Shown here one piece after another: positions 28,101 through 36,293 of a stretch of DNA of 64,000 bases. Positions within the stretch are counted from its first letter, which is position 1; every line of letters starts with the position of its first letter. A program made the position numbers and the translations under genes. The DNA comes from Nematostella vectensis (Eukaryota > Cnidaria > Anthozoa > Actiniaria > Edwardsiidae). The notes under the pieces are model-generated. The model made no database searches and was not told where the DNA came from. It saw nothing but the letters and a program-made list of their open reading frames with translations. The DNA is taken from positions 11,328,203 through 11,392,202 of the forward strand of contig NC_064037.1 of assembly GCF_932526225.1 (NCBI RefSeq). Reading direction: 5' to 3'.

Positions 28101-31100
28101 TTTCGCCTTCTCTCAACAATGGCTGCTTAGTACTCCCATCCCAGCTTGGCATTGGCACAACGACCTGTAGGTTGAACCTTAAGATAAGCAGCACGCCAAA
28201 CAATTAAAAACTGGTCATTGGATTAAGGTAACTTACGTCATCCAGTTTTTCTTGCTTCAAAAAGGTTTGCGACAGGAAGAGACAATTTAAGGTGTTGTTC
28301 CTATTGAGGGCATAAATCAAAGAAAGGTTTGTTTTTAGGGCATACCAACGATAATAACAATAAGAAAACCGTAGAGAAAGGTGCGAGAGTGTGTTTCTCA
28401 ACGCCAAAAAAAGGCAACTTAAGGGCCTATGGTACTATCTTTTGAGTCCGTTGCTAGGGGAATTAACTTTTTCAATTCTTAAAAAATCCCATGCGCTAAG
28501 TTGTTAGGAATGGTAATATCAATGGTTTGAGTGAAAAAAAAATTTCACAACTGTTGTAAAATTTTCAAAATTAACGTGCTTTTCTCTTGTTTTTTCGCCA
28601 TCAATTTTTATTCTCGAAAAACATAAAAATGACATTTTCTTCTACAAAATGTCGAAAGTTTATTTTAATCTCTTGGAAAAAAAGTACAGAGAAAATCAGA
28701 ACTGGAGTTTCTAAGAAAATAAAATAAAAAAAAGGACTCGACCGGGAATTGAACCCGGAGCGTTTGCTTACGATACAAAGTTGCTAATGACTGGGCCACG
28801 GAACCAAGATGTAAGACGCGCGGCGATTTCAGTCTATTTAACCGAATGTAGCGCTTTTCCCTTTGGTAGCAACGGAGTTTCGTAGCAACGAGACAGTACC
28901 ATAGGCCCTTAAAGATGTAACCTAAAGGAAGAATTCGTACTCACTTTTTAGAGAACAATAACATGTCTTTACCAATCCGCATCGTTCCCCTGTCGAAAAA
29001 AAGGTGGTTGAGAGAAGAACATGGCTTCTTACCAACGACTAGTGCTCAATGAATACAATTTGCTACAGTCAAATTTGTAAGCGGGGATGAAAGCGGGGAC
29101 AGGCCCACGAAAGTCTGCATACTATTCAAATACAGTATCATTGGTAAGAACGGTCATCAAGTAGAGAGAGTTCTCCACCTAATCACAGGATTTCTAGGAA
29201 TGTCTCCGAATGTATAGGGGTTATTTGCCGGGTAGGAGGTCCGTATAGTGAAATACCGTGACCGAGGTCTTGAAAATACCTACCGAGGCCGAAGGTTTAT
29301 TTTTTTTTTCAGCGCCAGCGAAAACATACTTTGAGCTCGCAGCGCGCGCAAAATATCAATTCTCAGACTTAGGGCAGATATAGGAATCTCCGGACCGCTC
29401 TATTAGCTAATCAGAATGCAGGATTCATTACCGTGACCGCTAAAAAAATAAAAATAATTATTTGTACTAAAATCCGTTTACATCTTACGCCATGTTTTAT
29501 CTTGGTTCACGAAATTACTATCAGCGCAAACTAACATAACTTATTAACGCATTATACCGGAAAATTTGAAGAGAGAGCCGTGCAAACTACGGGAGTCTCG
29601 TCTTTTTCTCGTATTAACTGGTAAAATTTCCCAATTGCAGGAATTCAGGGGTTAACGCTAGAAATTGTACGTACGATTTCAAGCCATTGCCATATTGGCC
29701 AATCATGTGCTGGTCCACTTTCCGCTTGATGGAACGACCAAACTGGATCACGTTGGCGACTTCGCCTTAAAAAAGACATCCAAAGTTTAATTTACGACTT
29801 TTTCGAGGTAACATTGCCTTTGCCGTTCTGTTTGTAGGGTCCCTTTTTTCGTGGCGATGGCAACGTAATAATAATAAACGTTGTTGCATTGCGTGTACCC
29901 TTTTCCGTATCCTTCTATTTGAACTCAGAATTTTGTAAAAATCAATTCGAGATGTGAATTATATTAAGACCAACGTAAAAGAAAACTTACCGGCGTTCCG
30001 ATAATATACCGTGAAAAGGTGGGTTTTCACGTCGGATTTTCATCAACCAAATCACATGAAACAAATTCAACGTAACGCCTTTGCACGTGCGGGCGTATGC
30101 AACATGTGTACGACATGTCTTGCCACGAATCAAGCTGTCTTAGGCCTAGTTTAAACGCCTTACTTTCCATGAGCCGTATTCAATGCAAATTAATGCAAAT
30201 GAGCCAGATGCATTGTTTTGTCTTCATTTGCATGCATTTGCATTGAATACGGCTCATGGAAAGTACGACGTTTGTTCAGGTCCTAAATCGGCTTTTTTAG
30301 TACCCCCAACACGATACTCAAACAATATTGCTTGACCATTGTCTTGCAGACATTTCGCCAGCAATGTAGGCGCTGTTTACACGAAACCTAAGATCACTTA
30401 TATGAGGCTAAATCATCAACCTTGTGTACGAGTACGATTGAATGTGAATCCATGAATGTCTTACTTTGGTCCATCCCGTCTCCGTCATCCTTAAAGCAAA
30501 GCATAAATTTTCCACGGAATGACTCGGCTGGTTCTACAACACAAGACAAACTACAATATGAATAACTGATGGGTAGGTAAATAGTTTTCTAGGGATATTG
30601 ACGTTTCATCGATTAACGGGGGAGGGGGGGCTCAAACTTTAAATTCTTATAAATCATTTATTTAGGTTTTTGCTTTTAAAATGTGTTTTAAAAACAATAC
30701 ACTTATTCAATATCACTAAAACTGCCCAATAACAAATGCTGTTTGCCCAACAATATTCTCAACTAAAGACAAATGATATTGTTCAGTTTTTGTAAGATAC
30801 ACTGTTTTTATATTTTCTTTTGGAACCCCTTTACAAATACACATTAAGTTTATCAAAAATTTGTACGATTCACATAGCTCTCTCATAGTCACTCAGTAAG
30901 TGAGCAAGTTGATCCCATAGCCACTCAGTAAATCAGCAAGGTGATCTCATAGTCACTCAGTAAGTCAGCAAGGTTATCTCATAGTCACTCAGTAAATCAG
31001 CAAGGTGATCTCATAGTCACTCAGTAAGTGAGCAAGTTGATCCCATAGCCACTCAGTAAATCAGCAAGGTGATCTCATAGCCACTCAGTAAGTCAGCAAG

Positions 31101-34100
31101 GTGATCCCATAGCCACTCAGTAAATCAGCAAGGTGATCTCATAGTCACTCAGTAAGTCAGCAAGGTGATCTCATAGCCACTCAGTAAATTAGCAAGGTGA
31201 TCTCATAGTCACTCAGTGAGTCAGCAAGGTGATCTCATAGTCACTCAGTAAATTAGCAAGGTGATCTCATAGCCACTCAGTAAATTAGCAAGGTGATCTC
31301 ATAGTCACTCAGTAAGTCAGCAAGGTGATCTCATAGCCACTCAGTAAATTAGCAAGGTGATCTCATAGTCACTCAGTGAGTCAGCAAGGTGATCTCATAG
31401 TCACTCAGTAAATTAGCAAGGTGATCTCATAGCCACTCAGTAAATTAGCAAGGTAATCTCATAGCCACTCAGTAAATTAGCAAGGTAATCTCATAGTCCC
31501 TCAGTAAATCAACAAGGTGATCTCATAGTCCCTCAGTAAGTCAGCAAGGTGATCTCATAGCCACTCAGTGGGTCAGCAAGGTGATCTCATAGCCACTCAC
31601 TCAGTGAGTCAGCAAGGTGATCTCATAGTCAGTAAGTCAGCAAGGTGATCTCATAGTCACTCAGTGAGTCAGCAAGGTGATCTCATAGTCACTCAGTGGG
31701 TCAGCAAGGTGATCTCATAGCCACTCACTCAGTGAGTCAGCAAGGTGATCTCATAGCCACTCACTCGGTGAGTCAGCAAGGTGATCTCATAGCCACTCAC
31801 TCAGTGAGTCAGCAAGGTGATCTCATAGTCACTCAGTGAGTCAACAAGTTGATCTCATAGCCACTCAGTAAGTCAGCAAGGTGATCTCATAGTCACTCAG
31901 TGAGTCAGTATGGTGATCTCATAGTCACTCAGTGAGTCAGTATGGTGATCTCATAGTCACTCAGTGAGTCAGTATGGTGATCTCATAGTCACTCAGTGAG
32001 TCAGCAAGGTGATCTCATAGTCACTCAGTAAGTCAGCAAGGTGATCTCATAGCCACTCGATAAGTCAGCAAGGTGATCTCATAGTCAGTAAGTCAGCAAG
32101 GTGATCTCATAGTCACTCAGTGAATCAGCAAGGTGATCTCATAGTCACTCCATAAGTAACCAAGGTGATCTCATAGTCACTCAGTGTTTCAGCAAGGTGT
32201 TTTCATAGTCACTCCATAGGTGTGATCTCATAACAGTTTTTTTTATAAGTCTCTTTGCCTCGAAGCCAAACAAAACATTTCCAGGTCCAAGGAACCCAGA
32301 ATAAGCCTGAAAACAATTTTTGAATAAGGTTGGGTAGCAAAGATGGCACACATTGGAGAGTATGAGGCCATTCACCAGAAAATTCCTTTCTCACTTGGTG
32401 AAGCCCAGACAAGGAATTATCCCATTGAATCAACCTCAGCGTGCAAACATCCATAAGCACAGCATTAATTATGCCCAAATAGACTTTATGATGTCCTAAG
32501 GCACTCTCCAGATGTGAAAAAGCTGTAACTTTTAATCAAATTACAAGCAAAACTGTTGTAAGCAACAGGCTGTAGCAGTGCCGTCAGTAGAAAGAAAAGG
32601 CACTGCAGTGCATTGTTGGAAACTTCAAGGCATACCGTCTTGGGTCAGTGGTAGCTTAGCTTAACTGGTAGTGTTGGACTTGAAATAGGGGGGAGGTTTC
32701 TGTTTTCAGTCTGTTTTTCTTACAATGTTGCTCAAAAGTACCCAGGAGTGAAAGGGTTAAAGAATAAGAAAGGCCTCTTTTTTGTTCCCCGAATTAACTT
32801 AAATCTGAATAAGAAAAATAAATTGAAAGGGATTCTGTTAGTTGTAGTAAAATGATGCAATAGTGCAGATCACCTATAGTCCCTGTAAGGCTTATGGGAA
32901 TAGGCTAACAAGAATATGTTTTTCCCTATAGTATAACAATGGTTTTATATCAAGAAATCATTACCAACTCTTTAGGGACTAAATTAATAGTTGTGCCTCT
33001 AGTTTGCACATAGAGGTTTTCCATGAGCCATCCTAAATAACAAAATATTAGGTCAATAACCTCAATCTCTCATCTAAAGGGGACCACAAAAAACTTGAGC
33101 TTATATTTCTAACTTTTTCATATTCCTATTAAAATATTCTTTTGGGGGGGTTTCCTTCTTATTGTTATGTTTTTTCTTGCCTGCTTTAATATTTTGTACC
33201 CTATGTGACCCTTCTCTGAGATTTTAAATGTTTTTTTTTTCTTGCTTTTAGATGTTGATGATTGTAAAGTCCATTTTCTACACACCCTTTAACAGGATAC
33301 TGTTTTGTTACAGGTCAAATTTTGATTGGCTTATAGCTGTTATTATCTATGCCTTTATTTTCATCTATGATTTCACCTGTCACATCTACAGCACTTATGG
33401 TGCTACCGTCTGTTAAAAACTTGAGGGAAACAAAAAATCCATTGATTTAGTGTTGTTAATTTATTCATTCTACAAAAAAGGCCAAAAGAAATAGATTTTT
33501 AGTCAGTTGAAGATCACATAAGCACAACCAAATAATGATTAAGTCAGGTAAAACTTATTTATTCAAGTGAACTCTAAACAATAGAATGTATCACTGAACT
33601 CTTCAAGTTCATTGAATTTTTTTTTTTGCTTTTTGCAATTATATTATGTTGCTATGACCAAAAGAAAAGCTGACCAAGAATGTGTCTTAAATAACTAGAT
33701 AAGAAAGAAAGTGTCTTAAATAACTAGATAAATGTATAACAATTAATGCAGTTAGCATCTAGGTTACCCAGCACTGACCACAATGTGGCCCTCTAAATCT
33801 AATTTTAAAGCTAAATTTGCAAGGTTTAACACATTGCCATATATCTATCAATAAAAAAAAAAACAGAAGTCTCAACATCATTGATGTGGGGACTGTCAGT
33901 GACCAACTGCATTATTAATAAATGTTGATTCCATACAAACCTGTATAAATATCAATCTTTTTAGATGAGGCATCTCTGGGGAGGAAAGGGTGAATAAAAA
34001 ATTACTGAAGGAAAACAAGTTACAATGTATTGTTATCTTCAGGTTATTGTCAACAAAAGATTTGTAAATACACTTGAGATGTTAGAAAGTTTCTATGTTC

Positions 34101-34665
34101 TCTTTAAAACTGACAAGACAGTAATATTCCAAATATAAAATGTATCATACTTCTATTAATTTTATTTAAGAAAACGAATAACAGAGACAATGTTTTTTCA
34201 AATGAGAGAAATATTGCTAGGTTAACAAATCCTCTATTTTTTTCAGTTTGAGATAAGATATACCACACACCTGGCATTGTCCACTAGTTCCGCAAGGGCC
34301 CCAAACAAGAATTCATGAGTCGTGCTAAAAAGAGAAAAAAGAGTGTCTGGTAATCATACGTAAAGCAATAACCTCAGAAGTCACAGTAAAAGGTTTGCTA
34401 TATTAAATGGATAACAGAAATAATAGATTGGAGACGGCTTCCGCCACTTCTGGGTTAATAATCTACCAAAAATAACCGTAGATAACATCGGCATTCTCAG
34501 CGGCCTCCCTCTCGGGTGACACATTCTAAAACTGCACAACATTTGCATTAACCTTTTGAAGTAAACGCCAGCTTATAATTGAATAGTATACCTGTTAGTG
34601 TGAAGATAGGCACAAGTTAGCTGTGCACGACGGATAGAGGCATACGTATCTGATGAGGAACTCAT
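13172..34665 (-). CDS. MORC2: MORC2-like GHKL ATPase with CW zinc finger and chromo-like domain (37 exons, complete)
   Basis: MORC2 is an ATP-binding chromatin compaction factor, linked in vertebrates to HUSH silencing. Exons, 5' to 3': 34665-34592, 34324-34271, 33975-33941, 30533-30465, 29765-29675, 28989-28945, 28300-28237, 28164-28099, 27740-27641, 26510-26452, 26289-26219, 25980-25902, 25645-25605, 25167-25088, 24982-24946, 24864-24825, 24744-24659, 24378-24238, 24126-24039, 22666-22600, 22530-22506, 22388-22285, 21799-21694, 21396-21264, 21186-21121, 20889-20770, 20154-20098, 19981-19922, 19513-19475, 19396-19297, 18564-18399, 18061-18025, 17674-17394, 17176-17083, 16841-16803, 16694-16512, 13261-13172. 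They total 3087 bp (1028 codons plus stop), close to human MORC2 (1032). Visible parts in order are the GHKL motifs ([26 protein letters not shown]), coiled coil 1, a CW finger ([12 protein letters not shown]), coiled coil 2, a Ser/Pro-rich linker, a chromo-like domain (18564-18025) and a C-terminal coiled coil with an acidic tail. The last exon was chosen by phase, acceptor quality and its acidic DSDDVD stretch. Confidence 0.88.
13690..13907. repeat. MITE copy 2, partial (same family as 4665-5030)
   Basis: It shares GGTCCAGTCCACTTGGCGCG and the end GGATACGTGGGGAC with the copy at 4665-5030. The left arm is shortened. It lies in the last intron of the MORC2-like gene. Confidence 0.65.
15476..16391. 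mobile_element. Non-autonomous DNA element with ~130-bp terminal inverted repeats
   Basis: The stretch from CAAGAGAGCATAAG at 15476 is repeated in inverse at about 16262-16391. It includes GTCCGAATCCGGCTATTTTT and AACCACCACCCCACCACTGC. The 0.65 kb interior has no transposase-like frame. It lies in the last MORC2-like intron. Confidence 0.65.
17767..18013. mobile_element. TTAA-flanked MITE, AGCCGCATTGTCACC family, copy 1
   Basis: It is 247 bp, flanked by TTAA on both sides (17763-17766 and 18014-18017). The ends are AGCCGCATTGTCACCAGTTT and its inverse. The right end lies only 11 bp from the splice donor side of the MORC2-like exon 18061-18025. It is one of three copies in the window. Confidence 0.8.
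18196..18372. repeat. TTATTA-type AT microsatellite
   Basis: About 180 bp of interrupted ATTATT and TTATAA units lie in the intron directly after the chromo-domain exon of the MORC2-like gene. Confidence 0.85.
19091..19225. repeat. Tandem duplication, 69-bp unit, two copies
   Basis: Two adjacent, near-identical copies start AAGGGAGCAGAACAAATTTG at 19091 and 19160. Each holds a small palindrome, GGGGTATA...TATACCCC. They lie just after a MORC2-like exon border. Confidence 0.85.
20455..20700. mobile_element. TTAA-flanked MITE, AGCCGCATTGTCACC family, copy 2
   Basis: It is 246 bp with TTAA at 20451-20454 and 20701-20704. Its left end is AGCCGCATTGTCACC and its right end is the inverse with one change. 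It shares ACTTCCAATAGACACACTG internally with the other two copies, in inverse orientation to copy 1. Confidence 0.8.
24135..24220. repeat. Tandem duplication, 43-bp unit, two copies
   Basis: Two identical copies start CAGACAAAGTGTAAATCAG at 24135 and 24178. They lie in the short MORC2-like intron between the exons 24378-24238 and 24126-24039 and fill most of it. Confidence 0.9.
25217..25252. repeat. (GTTT)n microsatellite
   Basis: About eight GTTT units lie in a MORC2-like intron. Confidence 0.9.
26326..26443. repeat. 39-bp tandem repeat, three copies
   Basis: Units of about 39 bp (AAATGTTAAAATCATTGTAA core) repeat about three times beside the MORC2-like exon 26510-26452. They create an artificial repetitive open frame on the minus strand. 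Confidence 0.85.
27040..27125 (-). repeat. tRNA-like SINE or MITE fragment
   Basis: The plus strand carries GGGAATCGAACCCGGATCCC, the reverse complement of a tRNA T-arm (GGTTCGATTCCC), next to a GCCTCTCACTG-type stretch on the minus strand. The cloverleaf is not complete. It is best read as a tRNA-derived repeat inside a MORC2-like intron. Confidence 0.4.
28423..28908. mobile_element. TTAA-flanked MITE (GGGCCTATGGTACT ends) carrying a tRNA-like sequence
   Basis: It is 486 bp with TTAA at 28419-28422 and 28909-28912. The left end is GGGCCTATGGTACT and the right end is its exact inverse. It lies in a MORC2-like intron. The TTAA flanks suggest piggyBac-type mobilisation. Confidence 0.8.
28736..28808 (-). 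tRNA. tRNA-like sequence, probably a pseudogene, inside a MITE
   Basis: Read on the minus strand it starts GGTTCCGTGGCCCAGTC and has a good T-arm, CCGGGTTCAATTCCCGG. The acceptor stem ends (GGTTCCG and CGAGTCC) pair poorly and the anticodon arm is irregular. It is more likely a tRNA-derived module than a working tRNA. Confidence 0.35.
30142..30287. repeat. Hairpin MITE (CATGAGCCGTATTCAATGC arms)
   Basis: The arms around 30160-30194 and 30235-30268 are near-perfect inverse copies: TACTTTCCATGAGCCGTATT on one side and its complement on the other. They lie around a short loop rich in ATGCAAAT words, in a MORC2-like intron. Confidence 0.75.
30874..32233. repeat. Minisatellite, ~33-bp unit, about 40 copies
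   Basis: The unit is close to GATCTCATAGTCACTCAGTA followed by AGTCAGCAAGGT. Variants mix AGTCAC and AGCCAC, and AAGTCAG, AAATCAG and GAGTCAG. The array is 1.36 kb inside the large intron between MORC2-like exons 3 and 4. Units abut directly, so it is not a CRISPR array. Confidence 0.95.
32240..32510 (-). repeat. Dispersed repeat, related to 55.7 and 57.3 kb copies
   Basis: On the minus strand it carries GGCATAATTAATGCTGTGC and TTATGGATGTTTG, matching GGCATAATTGAGTGC and CTTATGGATATTT at about 55779 and 57319. It directly follows the minisatellite. This is a family of at least three copies whose class I cannot name. Confidence 0.6.
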
Positions 34666-35205
34666 TTTGACTCTCTTTGAAATCTCGAACGGCTTTAGCT
34701 CAAAGCTAAACACGACAGACCACGAGTCAGGGCTTCGCTCTGGTAAAGACGTAGGATTTTGCCGCTCTCTGGATTAATTCAAATTTCTTTGAGATTAAAA
34801 CGTCAACGAACTGTATTTTTTACAAGATTAGATTATTTCAAAGCCTGCTCAGGCCATATATTACCTGCTGCGTGGTGTAGTGGGGATAAGTTCTGTTGTG
34901 GACTGACCGAGGACTCACATGCCTGCTATAACTCGAGTCGTGGCCGGAAAAAAACAAACTTGAGTCACATGATTCAATGCGCGGGAAGCATGGTTAGCGC
35001 GGTGATTGGTCAGTTTTAGTTTGACCGAAGTAAAAAATATGCGTTGTGCGTTTCTTATTGGTTGTTTGCTGTTTCAGTATGCACTAATTGGGTATCATTA
35101 GAAATTGCAAACAACACTTTCCCGGAGATTTGTTCGCTCGTAGTCAGTGATTCTACATAATTTCGCTTGATGAACTAAAGCCTGGTGGTTTATTTTCAAT
35201 AATCG
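34666..35205. promoter_or_regulatory. Putative divergent promoter of the MORC2-like gene
   Basis: This 540-bp stretch lies upstream of the MORC2-like ATG (34663-34665, minus strand). It has two ATTGG words (inverted CCAAT) near 35004 and 35058. A plus-strand ATG with a donor lies at its far edge (35206-35252), so it may drive transcription both ways. This is an inference from position only. Confidence 0.35.
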
Positions 35206-35252
35206 ATGGCTTTAATGTGCATCAAAGGCCACACGAATCTTCCCAGCTCAGG
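35206..35252 (+). CDS. Possible first exon of an unidentified plus-strand gene
   Basis: The ATG at 35206 opens 15 codons (MALMCIKGHTNL...) and ends at a good donor (CTCAGG|GTAAGAA) in phase 2. No continuation could be placed. A candidate last exon lies beyond the Polinton at 53229-53351, but the phases need at least one unseen exon between them. Identity is unknown. Confidence 0.25.
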
Positions 35253-35867
35253 GTAAGAACACTTCATCTTGAGATTACAGGGTTTATTGTTCGCTAAATG
35301 GGCAAAGAAAAGACTAAAATGTGAGTGTTTTCTTTCAAGCCCACAACAGCTGCTGCAGTCTGCCGACCGACTATGTTACTTCTTGCCGATTTTCTGCAAT
35401 TATATGCAAAGTCGAACGACATATAGCTTTACTCTGACAACGACAATAATAATTGAGTTCTACTGGAGACAAAATGTGTTCTTAAATCGTGTTTCTGCTT
35501 GTCTTGATTGTAAATAGCAGCTGTCTCGGTAACGCTTCGAAGCACCTCCACGAAAGGCTTTGACCTCATGAAATCACCGGATCTCAAAAAACCTTTACAG
35601 CATTTTAATGTCATGAATAACAACTTATTTGGCTATTTTTCAGTTTCATCATGTTGAAAAAAAGATATTTGTATTTTATTTTGTTATGATCACTGTGAAT
35701 TATTTATAATTTTTTGCCCTTTCATTACCTTTGGTAGGGAAATATTTCAAATAACCTTTTTTTGTCTTTTTAGATGAATTCTGATCAAACAAAGGGTGTT
35801 TTAGTTAATTTAACAATTGATATTTATTCTGTCTTTTGATTGCGGTTTATGCCTGAGCAAGCCCTTA

Positions 35868-35872
35868 CCCAG
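35868..35872. other. Target site duplication, left (CCCAG)
   Basis: These five bases abut the left end of the Polinton and recur right after its other end. Polintons normally make 6-bp duplications, so one base has probably changed. Confidence 0.75.
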
Positions 35873-36224
35873 AGTAGTAGGATTTTGGCGCAGCTGGCGC
35901 AACTTTTTGATCTCCCCAAATTTCATTCCAAAAGTGGCGCAAAAGTCTCCGCACACCTCCGCCAAGCCTCGCGACCTGCGCATGCGCGAGTTTGCCAAAG
36001 ATCTCTTGCACGACCACGCCCACCTGTCAATCACTTTGTCACGTGATAGCCACGCCCACCTGTCAATCACTTTGTCACGTGATAGCCACGCCCACCTGTC
36101 AATCACTTTAAAAACCTGTCAATCACTTTGTCAAGAACCTGTCAATCACTTTGTCACGTGATAGCCAAGCCCACCTGTCAATCACTTTGTCACGTGTCGC
36201 ACCTAGGGGGAGCTCGAGGGGGCT
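35873..36224. repeat. Polinton left terminal inverted repeat (352 bp)
   Basis: The first ~150 bp are identical to the inverse of the right end. The inner half is built of 36-bp units with CACGCCCAC, CTGTCAATCA and CACGTG words. This end has one more unit than the right end. Terminal repeats of Polintons bind the terminal protein that primes replication. Confidence 0.95.
36024..36184 (+). promoter_or_regulatory. Array of six CTGTCAATCA (PBX-MEIS type) sites with CACGTG boxes
   Basis: CTGTCAATCA lies at 36024, 36060, 36096, 36116, 36139 and 36175. CACGTG lies between several of them (near 36040, 36076, 36155 and 36191). The reverse complement TGATTGACAG is the known composite site of PBX with MEIS or PREP homeodomain proteins. 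The array may be an enhancer, a replication-linked site or only a repeat that resembles one. Confidence 0.5.
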
Positions 36225-36232
36225 AGCCTCTC
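36209..36232. repeat. Polinton palindrome copy 1 (GAGGGGGCTAGCCTCTC)
   Basis: GAGCTCGAGGGGGCTAGCCT then CTC forms a GC-rich hairpin just inside the left terminal repeat, upstream of the polymerase gene. It is one of seven such copies in the element. Confidence 0.75.
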
Positions 36233-36266
36233 AGCTTCACATCTAAAAAAAGCTTTTGAAAAGTGG

Positions 36267-36275
36267 TTTAAAGAC
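36267..36275 (+). promoter_or_regulatory. TTTAAAGAC box of the polymerase gene
   Basis: The box ends 19 nt before the ATG at 36294. The longer context AAAAGTGGTTTAAAGACATG recurs upstream of the RING and TFIIB-like genes. Confidence 0.7.
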
Positions 36276-36293
36276 ATGACTGGTTTGATAGAA

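Noticed and set aside
30874-32233. Regular repeat array looked at as a CRISPR array
   Set aside because: Units abut with no unique spacers, and the sequence is an animal intron. It is a minisatellite.
33360-33430. Possible MORC2 exon (codons [10 protein letters not shown] in the minus direction)
   Set aside because: The phase fits, but the sequence does not match the GHKL region. The exon at 30533-30465 supplies the expected residues directly.
36196-36224. Terminal repeats considered as long terminal repeats of a retroelement
   Set aside because: They are inverted, not direct, and there is no reverse transcriptase. The integrase is the Polinton type.
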